From Alligator mississippiensis (lineage: Eukaryota > Chordata > Crocodylia > Alligatoridae): a DNA stretch of 64,000 nt. The stretch is taken from the NCBI RefSeq assembly GCF_030867095.1, contig NC_081824.1:236122719-236186718 (forward strand), read 5' to 3'. The first letter of the stretch is position 1. The number at the start of each line of letters is the position of its first letter. Below, piece by piece: positions 1-11,127 of the stretch. Made by a program: the position numbers and the translations under genes. The notes under the pieces were generated by a model. That model searched no databases. It was not told the origin of the DNA and saw nothing but the letters and a program-made list of their open reading frames with translations.

Positions 1-2331
1 TAACACTTCAATAGTTGTATGAATGATTAGTATATACAGTGATAAAATTAGCATTCTTCAGAGACTTCAGTAAACATTTTCATATCATGATGAAGAACTG
101 TAACATTCCACATTGTGGAAATGGTTTGAAGATCTTGTTACATGTTGACTTTTTTTGGCCTTATAACCATTTTCACACTTTTCTTGATTTTAGGATGTTA
201 ACACATGGCCAAAATAATTTAGTTACTACCTCATACAAACAATATAACCGTTGCTACACATCACAGGAACTTAGTTTTGATCAAAATTATTTTTGATTGA
301 TATTTTCCAGTGGAGTATGTAATTGCCAAGTTTTAGCAAAATGCACATATTTGGCTCTTTTTTGTATATGTTCTTTATATTTTATTGTGATAATACACAC
401 TAAGAACAAAACTAAAGTGGTTTATAGTCTGCATTATTGTTGTGATTGGTAATGCTTTTGAGCGTGTTCCCTAGTGTATATAATGTAAAATAAACATTTT
501 TTAACATGTTGTTGTACAAGTAGATTACCACTTGAACTAATTTCCACGTGAGACTACATTTTGCCTGTGGAAAATATCCAGTTTTGAGTTCTGCCATTAA
601 ATGTTTATGGACCAAGTGTATACTATGGGCAGCATGCTGCATGTATAAAAGATCAGGCTGCCAGGAATGCAGATTTCTTAGATTTAACATCTGTATTTGG
701 GGGATGATTTACAAACAAGCCTACATAATTTAATTATAGACTCAGTTCATTAACTATGAAGGGTGGGGGTCCAACTGGATATGTTTGTGCAAGGATCAGT
801 GTATTAGTTTGAAACGCTCTTAAAATAGCAGGTGTATCACAGGGGATAAATTACTCTCATTTCAGCACATCCCTAACAACCTGTGCAAAGGCAGATTTGA
901 AGACTGAGAGATGAACCTGATGGGATGTTGAGGGGCACTGAACAAGGTTCAGGGACTGGGGGAGAGTCAGAAGGTATATGGGAGCAGAGCTTATCTGGGA
1001 GAAAAGGGTTGAAGGGGGTGGGGATTGGGCAGCTGCAATACCAACTGCTCCCACTGAATCAAAAAATTGAATCCAAACACCTTGGTGAATCTGGGAGCAT
1101 GGTCAGCACTATTTATATGCACATGTGCTGGGGTTTTGCAGGGGGCGTTTGATAAAAAGGGAGATTGAAAACACTATGTAATTGTCTTGTCTTGTCTTTA
1201 GAAATATATGGTTTGGTCTGGTGATAAGGCGTTCCTATCACTACTTGAGGATCATTGACTGAGGTAGTAGCCATGAAGATGAGGCAGTAAAGAACAGCAT
1301 TACAAGTTTTATTTCAGCTGAAGCAAATACTCTTCCTGATTAAATTTTTGGGTGCTAATTCAAGATTCTTCCTGGCAGGGGGAGCATAGACAAATTTTAC
1401 CCAATACAGCTTGTGTCCAAACTGATGCATGGGTGCAAAACCTGAGTTAGCATAAAAGCCAGGATTTTGCTAATGTTTCCTCCCCAGTTTTTTTGCTGTC
1501 TGACAAGCAGTTGTGTCCCTGTGCTATACTATCTACTAGCCTTTGGCAACGTTGCATAACCACATCCAATTCCAATCCCCCCAAACCTCCCTGCTTTTGG
1601 CTCGTCTCCTCTCCGTGTCTTCTTGCTGCCCCACAGTATTTATCCTGGCTAGTCTGCAACAGGTATGTCAGAGATGACAGCTTATGGATGAGGACAAATG
1701 CAATAGTTGAAGCATTTCACATTGCAGCTGCACAGCTGCATGGAGTGTTTCAGGGACTGGTAGATGTACAGCCCCCTGCCATGCCCGCCCCCTCCAATCT
1801 GAAGGGCTTTAAAAATTCTCTGGCTGTAAGTAGCTGCCTGTTCTGCAGCCAGAGGACATGATAGAGGGCTTCAGCAACCTGTGGCTCTGCAGCCCTCAGT
1901 CTTCCAGAACTGTAGCTGTGGATGTAGCTCTGTTCTCCCCTCCATTGGGGGAGGGACAGAAATAATATCAACGTTCTGTCGGTTCTGCTTCTGCTTTCCT
2001 GGAGCATTCTGTCCCTTGGAACCGGGCAACCCAAGGCCCAGTGCCCCCTCAATGGAACCAGGCGATCCCATGCCTTCCTGCCCAAATCAGGAGACCAGAC
2101 ACAGGTACATGGGTATTGGGGGCTGGAGAACAGGGACATGGGGCTTCCAGTCTCCCAGTTCTAGGGTTCTGGCAGGTGATATTCCTGGAGAGTACAGGCA
2201 CAGTGAACAAGAGAGTGCTCACCATCCCTGCCCCACTCCCCTTCCCCTGGGTGAATAGAAAAGAGATCACTAGAATGCTGTTGTGTTCCATGTTGCATAT
2301 ATATATATATAACAGAAAGTTTCAACTAGAT
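1..2331. other. Intergenic stretch, no gene recognised
   Basis: Open frames here are short, overlap on both strands and match no family I recognise. Composition moves from AT-rich (1-850) to mixed. A short (AT)n run lies at about 2297-2311. I see no splice-bounded exon, RNA gene or clear transposon end before 2332. Confidence 0.5.
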
Positions 2332-3100
2332 CAGGGTGGGCATTTAGTTCAGCTGGAGGGCCACTTAAAGAGTTTTGGTGATCTGTTGAGGGCTGCCAGG
2401 GTGGCCCCACCCCTTAATAAGCACTCCACCCCCAATTGCCATCTTGGGACTGGAAGTCCCCACCCCTAATCTATGACCTTTGCCACCAGAAGTCCCTCCC
2501 CTTGCCCCTGGAAGTACTCCTTTGGGGAAGGGGGCTTGCCATCTTGGAACCAAACCCCCCCGAAATTATATACTAAAAATCAAATGTCTTTAATAACATA
2601 TTTTAATTTTATTTTAAATATATATTTTTGTCCTGACGTGTGTTTGTGCTATATATATAGAAGTGATTCCATAATAGCTCAAAATGAAGTCTTACTCTTG
2701 TATATTGTGGGGGGTATGAGGTTTGTGGGAGGCTGTGGGCTGTGTGGAGGGGGAGGGTGGCTGGAGGGGATGCGTGTGTGCATGTAGCAGTGAGCGAGGC
2801 TCCCCCAAGAGGTGCATAGGTGTGTGAGAGGGCTGTGGGTGGGTGCAATGTTTGTGGGATGTGATTGTGTGTGGGGGAAGGTGTGATTGTGGAGTTTCTG
2901 GGTGTGGTGGGGTGTCCATGTGAGTCTCCCCCCCCACCCCACATGTGCCCCCTGAGCCAGTCAGCACCCATCCTGCAACAGGCCAGAGCCCGTATGCCCT
3001 GCAGCACCTCTCCACCACCAACAACAGCACACAGCCCCAGCGCACCCCATGCCTGCTCTGCACTGCCTGCCCATGGTGCATCCTGCCACCCCTGGTTATG
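2332..3100 (+). mobile_element. hAT-like non-autonomous element, left part
   Basis: The left end reads CAGGGTGGGCATTTAG, followed by a 'gagggcc...gttttggtgatctgttgagggc' type stretch. The same order occurs at 54247-54577 and, inverted, at about 31600-31965, so this is one repeat family. An AT-rich block (2570-2690) is followed by a GT-rich low-complexity tract (2700-2940), as in the inverted copy. No matching right terminus is visible before the Penelope-like element, so the right boundary is approximate. The GC-rich sequence up to about 3650 may be the rest of its core. Assignment to hAT rests on the CAGGG terminus and on 8-bp TSDs at sister copies. Confidence 0.6.
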
Positions 3101-3654
3101 CAGCGGGGCTGGGGCAGCTGCTTCCAGCTGCTGCTGCCACTGGGCTGCTGCTCAGCCCAGAGGAGTGAGCTCAGAGCAGGCGCTGGGGCCCTGGCTCAGC
3201 AGAGGCAGCATGGGAGAGAAACTGCTGCTCCTGCTGCTAGTACTTCCTGGTGTAGCTGCCTGGAGCCCATGCAGGGCTGCCCTGTGTCTGCTCTGCGCTG
3301 CCCCACTGAGCAGCCAAGATGCAACGGTAACATGGCGTAGATGCAGGGCAGCTCCATGCAGGCTCTGGGCAGGCGCACCAGGGGGAAGGGCCACTTCTGC
3401 CTCACGCTGAGCAGCAGTTTCTCTCCCATGCTCAGAGCCGGCGTGAGGTGCGTGGGGTCGGGTCTGCACGCGTGCTGGTCCCTACCGCTACTGCGGGACT
3501 AGGGCCAGTGGCAGCAGCAGCCAGAAGGAGCCACCACCACCCGGGCTGTCTAGAAAGGCAATCCAGCCACGGAACCACCCCAGCCCCACTGCATGCCCAG
3601 GGGGCAGCAGGACACACCATGACCAGGCGGTGCCAAGGCCAAGTGGGACCAAGG
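3101..3654. other. GC-rich block, no gene
   Basis: CAG/CTG-rich GC-rich DNA with overlapping open frames on both strands and no recognisable domain. It is probably the core of the hAT-like element on its left, cut off by the Penelope-like element on its right. Confidence 0.4.
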
Positions 3655-3657
3655 TTT

Positions 3658-3940
3658 CCTTTGGGGTTGGCTTTGGAGCACTACAAATACTACATCTTCC
3701 CCGCTCTGTATTTCTTTCGACAATTCCTTAAGTGTGTGCCTTTCACTAAAATGGCCCCACAGTATGCCAACCTTTTTATGAGCCACCTGGAAGAAGACTT
3801 CCTCAAGAACTGCACCATCAAACCCTTACTATACTTAAGATACATCGATGACATCTTCATCATTTGGAGTGAGAACCTGCAATCTCTGATTGAGTTCCAC
3901 CAGAAATTCAAGTCACCATCCCTCCATCTGACTTTCTTTA
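3658..3940 (+). pseudogene. PLE reverse transcriptase fragment
   Basis: The translation contains a palm segment with YANLFMSHLEEDF followed by the catalytic-type motif YIDDIFIIW (codons near 3838-3866). This arrangement is typical of Penelope-like reverse transcriptases, where the motif sits about 30 residues after the 'YANLFM' block. The frame stays open upstream to 3448, but that part is GC-rich sequence with no similarity to RT. The reading frame shifts around 3940-3980 before the next domain, so this copy cannot make a functional protein. In intact elements this domain copies the RNA template at a nicked target. Confidence 0.8.
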
Positions 3941-3976
3941 GAATACTCCAGCACCAACATCCCCTTTTTAGACACA

Positions 3977-4783
3977 ATGATCAGTATCCAGAAGGGTAAA
4001 ATACAGACCACAGTATACAAGAAACCCACAGACCAACATACATATCTGCACAGAACCAGCAATCACCCTAAACACACCAAAAAAGCTGTGATATACAGCC
4101 AAGCCCTCAGATACCACCGCATCTGTACTGAAGAGAACACCCGGGATTGCCACCTCACCAATCTTAAAAAGGCTTTCACCCAGCAAGGACACTCCTCCAG
4201 GGAGGTTGATCGCACGTTTGAAAGAGCCACCTGGATACCACGTGAAGAACTGCTGCAGTACAGAAGAAAAACACCCACAAATCGCACACCGCTGGTTATG
4301 ACGTATCACCCCTCCCTTGAACCTGTACGGAAAATCCTCAAAAAATTGCAACCCATATTAAAAAGAGACCCTATTCTTAAAAAGATCTTCCCAGAGCCAC
4401 CCATCCTAGCCTTCAAACAAGCACCGAACCTCGCCAACCTCATCACCAGAAGCAAACTTCCTCAAGCCCAGAACACACCAAAAGGATCCAGACCGTGCCA
4501 GGACAAGAAATGCAAAACCTGCCAGCACATCTCCACCACCCCCACTATTACTACACCCCACAACAGAGCCATCAGCATCCCAGGATCTTACAGCTGCACC
4601 TCCAGAAATGTAGTATACCTCATCCAATGCACCAAATGCCCTGATGAAAGATATGTAGGAGAGACCAGACAACAACTGCGCACCAGAATGAATGCACACT
4701 GGAAATTATCAAAGACAGAAACCCTCAATTACCGGTGGGGGCACATTTCTCACAGGAGGGCCACTCTCTCTCCAATCTCTTAG
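3977..4783 (+). pseudogene. PLE thumb, zinc-binding linker and GIY-YIG endonuclease fragment
   Basis: An open frame of 268 codons continues the PLE polyprotein after a frameshift. Residues about 1-150 fit the RT thumb and linker, with basic stretches such as KKPTDQHTYLHR. A Cys cluster (CQDKKCKTCQHI) sits at about 173-185. A GIY-YIG nuclease core begins at about residue 210, with VVYLIQC as the GIY-like strand, YVGET as the YIG-like strand, and the conserved Arg/His helix (RTRMNAH). The end of the domain is scrambled by a frameshift near 4730, and the expected later sequence is readable in another frame to about 4920. The nuclease nicks target DNA in this retroelement class. This copy is broken. 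Confidence 0.8.
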
Positions 4784-5130
4784 TCCTGATCCTCAAGGGA
4801 AACTTACACAACACTTCCCAGAGATGAGCCTATGAGCTCCATTTCATCAACCTGCTGGATACTAGAGATCAGGGACTAACCATAGACATTGGATTTTTGA
4901 TACATTACAATCTGCCTGGCAACTGACTCCCCAGCCTAGCCCAGCCCAGCCCCGGCTTCTTTATTTTTCATTCCATCCAGGAAGAGCACACACCGACTGC
5001 TGAAACTTCCTTAGCCTGACGAAGGGTTTTTGGACCCGAAAGCTTGCTTAATAACTATTCTCCAGCCATTTGGGTTGGTCTAATAAAAGATATCAAATTC
5101 ACCCAAGGAACCTTGTCTGCCTATGCCTTT

Positions 5131-6357
5131 CACCAAGTACTTTGAAAGATGGTGCCTTGATGTGGAAGTTTTCCCTCTCAGTGAAGCGACAACTCTGTAC
5201 TTCATAAATTTTCCTGACTGTTCATAATCAGTAGTCAGCCTATGTTCTGCAGCACTGAGTGGGCTCAGGTAGGGTCCTTTCCATTCAAAGCAAATGCTTA
5301 TCCCAGGAAGGTAGTGGGAACAATTGGTCGAGTTGCAGGTAGTTACAGGATTTCTTTCTCTGCTCCTAAGATTCTTTGTGGATTTGCTTGCCATGTCCAT
5401 GATCAAAAATGCTAGGGCTGCTGGAACATAGTAGGCCTTCTAAGCAGGAACAAGACAATACCAGCTAAAAATCCCAAATGAAGGAAATCCAATTCCCTTC
5501 TCAGGACAGGAATTTTTGGTGATGACCTTCTTCTATCTCTTGTTTACAGCCATGCCCCCAACATGCTGGGTGCTTCCTGAGCCCTAAATGAGAACAGATA
5601 TTGCTCGCAAGAGCTCATAACATAAGGCATCAAGGATTAAAATCACCTCGCCTACATTTTAGCAAAAGAAAAGCCCTTAGGGCTAGGTACAGACAGTCAA
5701 AATGCCTGAGGTTGAATAGATTCAACCTTTGCAGGTTAGTCTAAGGTGCATAGATTGAACCAATAAGCAACTGAATAGTCATTCACTTTTTGATTCCAGA
5801 AATGCAGCCACATGCCTGCTCAGACTCAGGCTAGAAGCTGGGTGGGGAGGGAGGGAGGGAGGGGGCACTAAAGCATGCCTCCCTGCTCTGTTGGTGCAGA
5901 CAACTTGGGGTAAGGCTATCCTGCCCATGCTGGGGGGGGGGGGGGGGTTTGCAGTGGATGTGCAAAGCATCCTGGGATGCCAGAGGACTGTGAGTTAACT
6001 TGAATCGTGAGGGGATCTGGGACAGAAGTTCAGTAAACCAATTTAACTTAAATCAGTTGAGTCTGATATTACAACCATCCAGGTTTATCTTAAATTGGTT
6101 TTGGCCATTTTGAAAGCAGTTTATGTGCACTGAACTTCTGTTGTGTTACAGATTTGAACTGGTTTCTGGTCACTTTTACTGGTTTATGTGTAATTTTTGT
6201 TCCTGTCCCTGGTGAAATGACTAGCAGATGTCAAATAGATATGTGAGGAAAGTGGAGTCTTAAGCACTAAACAGGGATGTAGTGGTCCCAGCATTCAGAG
6301 TGTCTTGGACTCCTACATACATCCATTCAGCATCCATGAAGGTCCTATTTTTACTCT
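5131..6357. other. Intergenic stretch, no gene; possible unclassified DNA transposon
   Basis: No coding region is supported. From about 5677 (AGGGCTAGGTACAG) to about 6210 (rc AGGGACAGGAACA) the ends look like weak inverted repeats around repeated 'aaccagttt/aaactggtt' motifs. I could not find a matching TSD. A poly-G run occupies about 5932-5947, and a (GGGA)n run about 5845-5865. Confidence 0.35.
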
Positions 6358-6546
6358 ACAGCTAGGGCTCCCAGGCTCTGGAATGGGCTCCCAAGTGAGG
6401 TGGTACTCTCTCTTACCTTGGGGGTCTTCAAGAGGAGGCTGGACAGATATTTGGCTGGGGTGATATGACCCTGGCACCTGTTCCTGCCTGGGGCAGGAGG
6501 TTGGACCTGATGATCTGTTTAGGCTCCTTCTGACCCTAAGCACTAT
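6358..6546 (+). repeat. CR1 LINE 3'-end fragment
   Basis: The sequence runs from 'ggaatgggctcccaag' through 'gaggctggacagatatt' to 'ggacctgatgatctg' and a 'ccttctgaccctaagca' end. This is the diagnostic order of the CR1 3' untranslated region. Plus-strand, 5'-truncated copy with no coding capacity. Confidence 0.75.
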
Positions 6547-6744
6547 GACACTATTCCACTATCCTCTCTAGCTCCCAGCCTAAGAGACCTGAGACTTGTC
6601 TTGGAAATTCTAAGAGGTTTTACACATACAAGATTTCCATGAATCTGGGCATTGCAAGCAGTTCCAAGAATTGTTTCTGAGGATGCTTTGTTTCTAAAGG
6701 TTGAAAATGATTGGTGTTTCTTAGAGTTATATTGGAATTTCTCT

Positions 6745-6846
6745 TAGCTGGGGTCATCTAGACCCAGCACTCTTTCCTGCTTATGCAGGGGGTCGGACTC
6801 GATGATCTATTGAGGTCCCTTCCGACCCTAACATCTATGAATCTAT
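6745..6846 (+). repeat. CR1 3'-tail fragment
   Basis: Contains 'ggtcggactcgatgatct' and 'ggtcccttccgaccctaa', and ends in the CR1-type 'atctatgaatctatg' repeats. A short, 5'-truncated plus-strand copy. Confidence 0.8.
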
Positions 6847-7317
6847 GTTCTTCACCATTGCTGAGTCCTGGCTTCCTGATGGTCCAAGTCATGGAATTGA
6901 CATCCTAATAGCATATTTCTTCCACTGATGGCTCATTTTTGCAGCATGCTGCAGAAGGCTGTCTCTCTGCAAAGGGGTCCTTGGGAGGAAAATAAATCTC
7001 TATACCAGGCAATCACTGAATCTTTTCAGTTGCTATGTAAAGGAGTCTTCCCTGTGCTTTTTTTTTCAATTTTTATTCTTGCTTGCAGCTAATTTGGTTA
7101 AGAGAGGTAGGAAGTTCAGGGCCACCTGGAAATCCCAGTCTGCAGTGTTTCCCCAGAGGAGGTGATTCTGAGGTTTGCACCAAAATGTTCTAGCCCCATC
7201 ATTGGTTTGAAAAAGAAACCATAATCTGCTACCCTTGCCTTCCTTATGTGCCTCAGGTTTCTATACCAAAGAAAACAAGTTGTATGCTTTGGAAGTTAGG
7301 AATTATATGACTTAAAA
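6847..7317. other. Intergenic stretch, nothing recognised
   Basis: No coding, RNA or transposon-end signal could be supported between the two CR1 fragments. A T-rich run lies near 7059-7067. Confidence 0.4.
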
Positions 7318-7820
7318 GAAAGAAGGACTGAAAGGGACTTTGCAGGGTCATCTAGTCCATCTCCCTACTTAAGGCAGCAGCATCCCTGACTAAACCAACT
7401 TGCTCTTGAAAACTTCCAAGGATGGAGATTCCACAGCTTCTCTAGGTAGCCTGTTCCAGTGCTTGATCACCCTCCTAGTCAGAAAGTTCCTCCTAATCTC
7501 CAACCTAAATTTCCCCTGCTGCAGCTTGAAGCCATTGCTTTCAGTCCATTCCCCTATGGCCACAGAGAAAAGCCCATCTCCATCCTCTTTGTAAATACCC
7601 TGCAAGTATTTAAAGACTGTTATCAACACCCCCCCCACCCCGTTCTCTTCTTCAGACTAAATAAACCTAGTTCTATTAGCCTTTTCTCAGAAGTCTTGTC
7701 TTCAAAGCCTCTGATCATTGTGTTACCCTGCACTGGACACTTTCAAAACTCCACAGCCGCCTTGAAGTGTGGGACCCAAACCTGGACACAGTAGTCCAAG
7801 TGAGGCCTTACTAGTGCTGA

Positions 7821-8321
7821 TTAGAGTTGAAGAATCACTTCCCTTGATTTGCAAGTGGCACAACCCAGGATGCTGTTGGCTTTTTTTTTAAGAACAAAAG
7901 CACACTGTTGTTCCATATTCTGTTTATGATTTACTGTAAACCCCAGGTCCTTCTCTGCAGTACTGCAGCCTAGCCAGTCATTCTCCAGTCTGTATTTGTG
8001 CATGTGGTTATTCCATCCTAAGTGCAGGACTTTGCAATTGTCCTTGCTAAATCTCCTCTGAGTGATTGCAGACCGTTTCTCTAGTCTATTTAGGTCATTC
8101 TGGATCCTAGCCATACTCTCCAGGTTATCTGCAAGTCTACCCAGCTTGGTGTTGTCTGCAGATTTGCTAAGCATGCACTCAATCTCATCATCTAAATCTT
8201 TAATGAAGATATTAAACAATACTGGACCCAGGACAGACTCCTGGAGAACCCCACTTGATACCTCCTCCCAGCTAGACATTAAGCCATTGTGACTACTTGT
8301 TGAGTATGATGATCCAACCAC
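7821..8321 (-). pseudogene. CR1 reverse transcriptase fragment (catalytic region)
   Basis: The minus-strand frame of 166 codons has the 'GVLQESVLGPVLFNIFIKDL' block followed by the catalytic box, where the usual F/YADD reads SADN. Downstream are 'CKVLHLGWNNHMHKYRL' and 'STAEKDLGFTVNHKQNM', both typical of CR1. The altered ADD box and upstream frameshift show that this copy lost function long ago. The family's enzyme reverse-transcribes LINE RNA at the insertion site. Confidence 0.88.
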
Positions 8322-8427
8322 TTATCTATCCACCTTACAGTATGTTTGGCTAGTCTGTATTTCCTTATCTTGTTAATGAAAATGTCATGAGAGAGCGTGT
8401 CAAAACCCTTGCTGAAGTCAACACATA

Positions 8428-8673
8428 TCACATCTGCTGCTCTCCACCATCCACAGAGCCCGTCACTTTATCATACAAGGCAATCAGTTTCATCAGGCAT
8501 GGCTTGCTCTTAGTGAATCTATGCTGGCTTTTCTTGATCACCTTGTTCTCATCTAGGTGCTTCTCAGTGGATTCCTTGAGGATCTGCTCCATGATCTTTC
8601 CAGGTATAGAGGTCAGGCTGACTGGTCTGTAGACCACCAGATCCTCCTCCTTCCCTTTTTTGAAGATGAACAC
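8428..8673 (-). pseudogene. CR1 reverse transcriptase fragment (N-terminal palm)
   Basis: The minus-strand translation shows FKKGKEEDLVVYRPVSLTS and 'PGKIMEQILKE', followed by 'QHRFTKSKPCLMKLIA'. This is the order found in non-LTR retrotransposon reverse transcriptases of the CR1 clade. The fragment is about 80 codons and stops before the catalytic motif, which is in the next piece. It is a remnant of a LINE, not a host gene. Confidence 0.88.
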
Positions 8674-8882
8674 TGTATTTGCCCTTTTTCAGTCATCTGG
8701 GACCACATCCAAGCTCTGTGAGTTCTCAAAGAGGATAGCTAGTGACTCCCCCACCAACACGCTGCTGGCCCGCACAGCAAAAAAACTGCCCCATCCTGAA
8801 CGGTGCCGAGTCGGGGGCGAATCTTGGGGGGCATGTGCCCTCCCTACCAGTCACCTGTGGGCAGGGAGAATAAGCATGGGCC

Positions 8883-9341
8883 TGTAATGAGGCCAGATCA
8901 GAGCCCTGAGCCCAGCCAATCCCAATCCCTTGAGGCTGCAGGGAAACAGGCACCCACTGCAGTGAGTCTTGAGCTGTGCCCTGAGCTCAGCTGATCCTAG
9001 TGGGGCAGTTAGGATCACCAGTCCACTGAGGCCACAAGCAGCAGAGCCCACCCTCTCCAGCCTTTAACAGCTAGGCCCAGCCTGTTGTACTCTGTCCTGG
9101 CAAAAATGTAGGCACTTGCTCTTGACCTTCTGTGCTTTCTTGCTACTTCTCAGATCTCTGGCCCTGACCCTTGGGTCACCCTGACTTGGCTCTGCCTCCT
9201 AATTCTGACTCCTGGCTCACCCTGGCTTCTGATTCACCCAGGCTCTGGTAGCAGACTCCTGGCTCCTTGGGAACCCAGCCCTTGGACTTGCCCTGTGAAT
9301 CAGATGACCTTCCCTGACCATCCAGGCCCCGGTTACTAACA
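8883..9341 (+). repeat. Gypsy 5' LTR
   Basis: Starts TGTAATGAGGCCAGATCAGA and ends GGTTACTAACA. It aligns along its length with the sequence at 16691-17246, including 'tcagatctctggccctgac' in both. Repeated 'tctggctcctgactc'-like units occur inside. I could not identify a primer-binding site with confidence after the LTR. Confidence 0.85.
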
Positions 9342-9383
9342 GTTTGCCTGGACTACACTTTTTGACCCATTGCAAGGTGGCAC

Positions 9384-10334
9384 CTGATGGTATGGACCCC
9401 ATTGCACTCTCACAGCTGCCAACTCCATTGGAGGCCCTGGGCCTTCAGGGACTGGTAGCCTGCCTATAGCAGGCAGTTCACTGGCTCCAGGCCCTAGTTG
9501 CCCAACTGCAGTGGGGGAAAATAGGACTTGTTCAGCCACCTGGAAGAAACATAGGCCCAGGCTAAAGTTGGGCCAGCACTGAGTGAGGCCATCCAGGAGG
9601 AGATTGCTACCCTCAGGTTGCAGCAAGACTTGGGCCCCAGCTGTTGCTACCTTTTTGCCTACCCTCCAGCTCAAGGTCCTGCTCCCAGAACACTTCAGTG
9701 AGGACCTGAAGAAGTTCCAGGGATTTCTAAATCTAAATCAGTGTTGCTTGCTGTCTACTCTTTGTACGTACACCTACCCCACAGAAAAGGCTAAGGCAGG
9801 ACTAGTAGGGTGTTTTCAGGGAATTTCCTGACTTGGGCATCCCTCCTTCTAGAGACCTTCGGTCCCTTACTGAAGGACTTGGAAGGATTCTTGAAGGCTG
9901 TTTGGCATGTATGTGGACTTCCTGCAACCCTGATCCATAGAAATAGCCTTTCAGACTGCAGCAGGGCAGTCAACCAGTGAACCAGTATGTCATGGACTTT
10001 CAGCACTTGGCCACCAACACCAAGCGGAATGAGGCAGCCCAGTTATTCCAGTTTTGTCAAGGCCTGATTGAGGAACTGAAAGACCAACTTGGGCCCTTTG
10101 ATTAAGCTGTGCACAGCCTTTCCAAACGATGCATAGAGAAGAGGAGGGGCCCCCAGAAGGGACCTTAACTTTTGATCCCAGCTCCCCTACCACCCCAGGG
10201 ACAGCCACTGGAAGAGCCTATGCAGGTGGATACTGGTAGACCCCACCTGTCAGACAATGAAAGGAGCCAGCCACAAGTAGTCAGCTTTTTCATATTGTGA
10301 CATGCAAGGACACTTGGCAGCCACCTGCCCCACC
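9384..10334 (+). pseudogene. Gypsy gag relic
   Basis: Across shifting frames the translation follows a Sushi-like Gypsy gag. A capsid block with 'LPEHFSEDLKKFQGFLN' lies at about 9675-9735, a 'YPTEKAKAGLVG' block at about 9775-9810, and 'NEAAQLFQFCQGLIEELKDQL' at about 10028-10090. It ends in a CCHC-type zinc knuckle (10296-10328) reading C-DMQGHLAAT-C, with its first cysteine lost. Stops occur in every frame. In intact elements Gag forms the particle and binds RNA. Confidence 0.72.
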
Positions 10335-10499
10335 AAGCATGGGGGCGCCACCTCTGGGAAACCAGAGTTTCCAGCTGGAATAAGGGGATCTGGGTGGGGT
10401 GGCAGGCCTGTACCCTGCCCTTTCATCCACCCTTGCCTTGGGAATAGAGGGTCGCTGTGGGGCTCTGACCCTCCCCTCCCTTTTGTTGGTAACTTTACA

Positions 10500-11127
10500 T
10501 CTTTCCCACCTCACCATGGATACAGTGCAGCAATTGGCCCTGGTGGACTCGGGTGTCTCACACAACTTCATGGACATCACTTTTAGCAAGGCAAGATACA
10601 ACCCAGTTGAGGCATAGGGCCAGTCTGGTAGTGATTGAGTCAATTGACAGCACCCCACTCACCTCAGGTCCAATATCCTTGGAAATTGCCCCCTTCAGTT
10701 TCTATCGCATTTCTGCGACATTAGGAATCCCTTGGCTGATCCTCCACACTTGTTTATCCATTGGCAGTGTGAAACCAATTTAATTCTAACTACTGCCAGA
10801 AACCCTGTATGCCACAGCCTGTCAACCCCACCACCTTGCCTAGGGACATGCTGCGCACCCCAGACTTCAGGGGCAGCAGTAGCTCAGTCCTCCATTCCTC
10901 AGGAAGTAGGACCTACATCAGTGAAGACACCGTCCCAGGAAGAAACCACCAAGCTGCCAGCCAAATATCAGGATTTTGCTGATGTTTTCAATAAGAAAAA
11001 CATCTGTAACCCACTGCTGTACCAGCCATATGATTGCTCCATTGACTTTAAACCTGGGGCCATGTGCCCTTCAGATACCTATATTCCTTGTCTGAGTTGG
11101 AAGGAGGGTCCTGAGGGAATACATTCT
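10500..11127 (+). pseudogene. Gypsy protease and start of RT, relic
   Basis: An aspartic-protease active-site block, ALVDSGVSHNFMD, begins at about 10540 (Asp codon 10546-10548). Further on, 'LPAKYQDFADVFNKKN' and 'YDCSIDFKPGA' (about 10950-11060) match the linker before the Gypsy RT. The frame is interrupted more than once, and the RT is cut at 11127 by a TIR element, so the coding sequence resumes at 12707. Confidence 0.72.

Larger units (their letters stand above)
3655..5130 (+). mobile_element. Penelope-like element (PLE), 5'-truncated
   Basis: Two degenerate coding pieces lie in the order expected of a Penelope-like retroelement: reverse transcriptase palm/thumb, then a Cys-rich linker and a GIY-YIG endonuclease. 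They are followed by a 3' tail with 'gacccgaaagcttgct' (about 5031) and 'ggtctaataaaagatat' (about 5075). The 5' half of the polyprotein is missing. Frameshifts separate the RT and endonuclease pieces and also hit the endonuclease C-terminus near 4730. A fragment of the same 3' tail in reverse orientation occurs near 20935-21145. Ends are approximate. Confidence 0.8.
7318..8757 (-). mobile_element. CR1 LINE, reverse strand, 5'-truncated
   Basis: Read on the minus strand this gives the C-terminal half of a CR1 ORF2 reverse transcriptase followed by its 3' region. It starts with an RT fragment (8673-8428), continues with the main RT piece (8321-7821) and ends with a 'KHWNRLPREAVESPSLEVFK' terminal block (about 7525-7400). 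Several frameshifts and stops separate the pieces, so the copy is dead. It ends abruptly at about 8757, in a different GC-rich sequence that flanks the Gypsy LTR. Confidence 0.88.

Noticed and set aside
2609..3081. Overlapping minus-strand frames rich in His, Pro and Thr
   Set aside because: They are produced by a GT/CA-rich low-complexity tract inside a hAT-like element.
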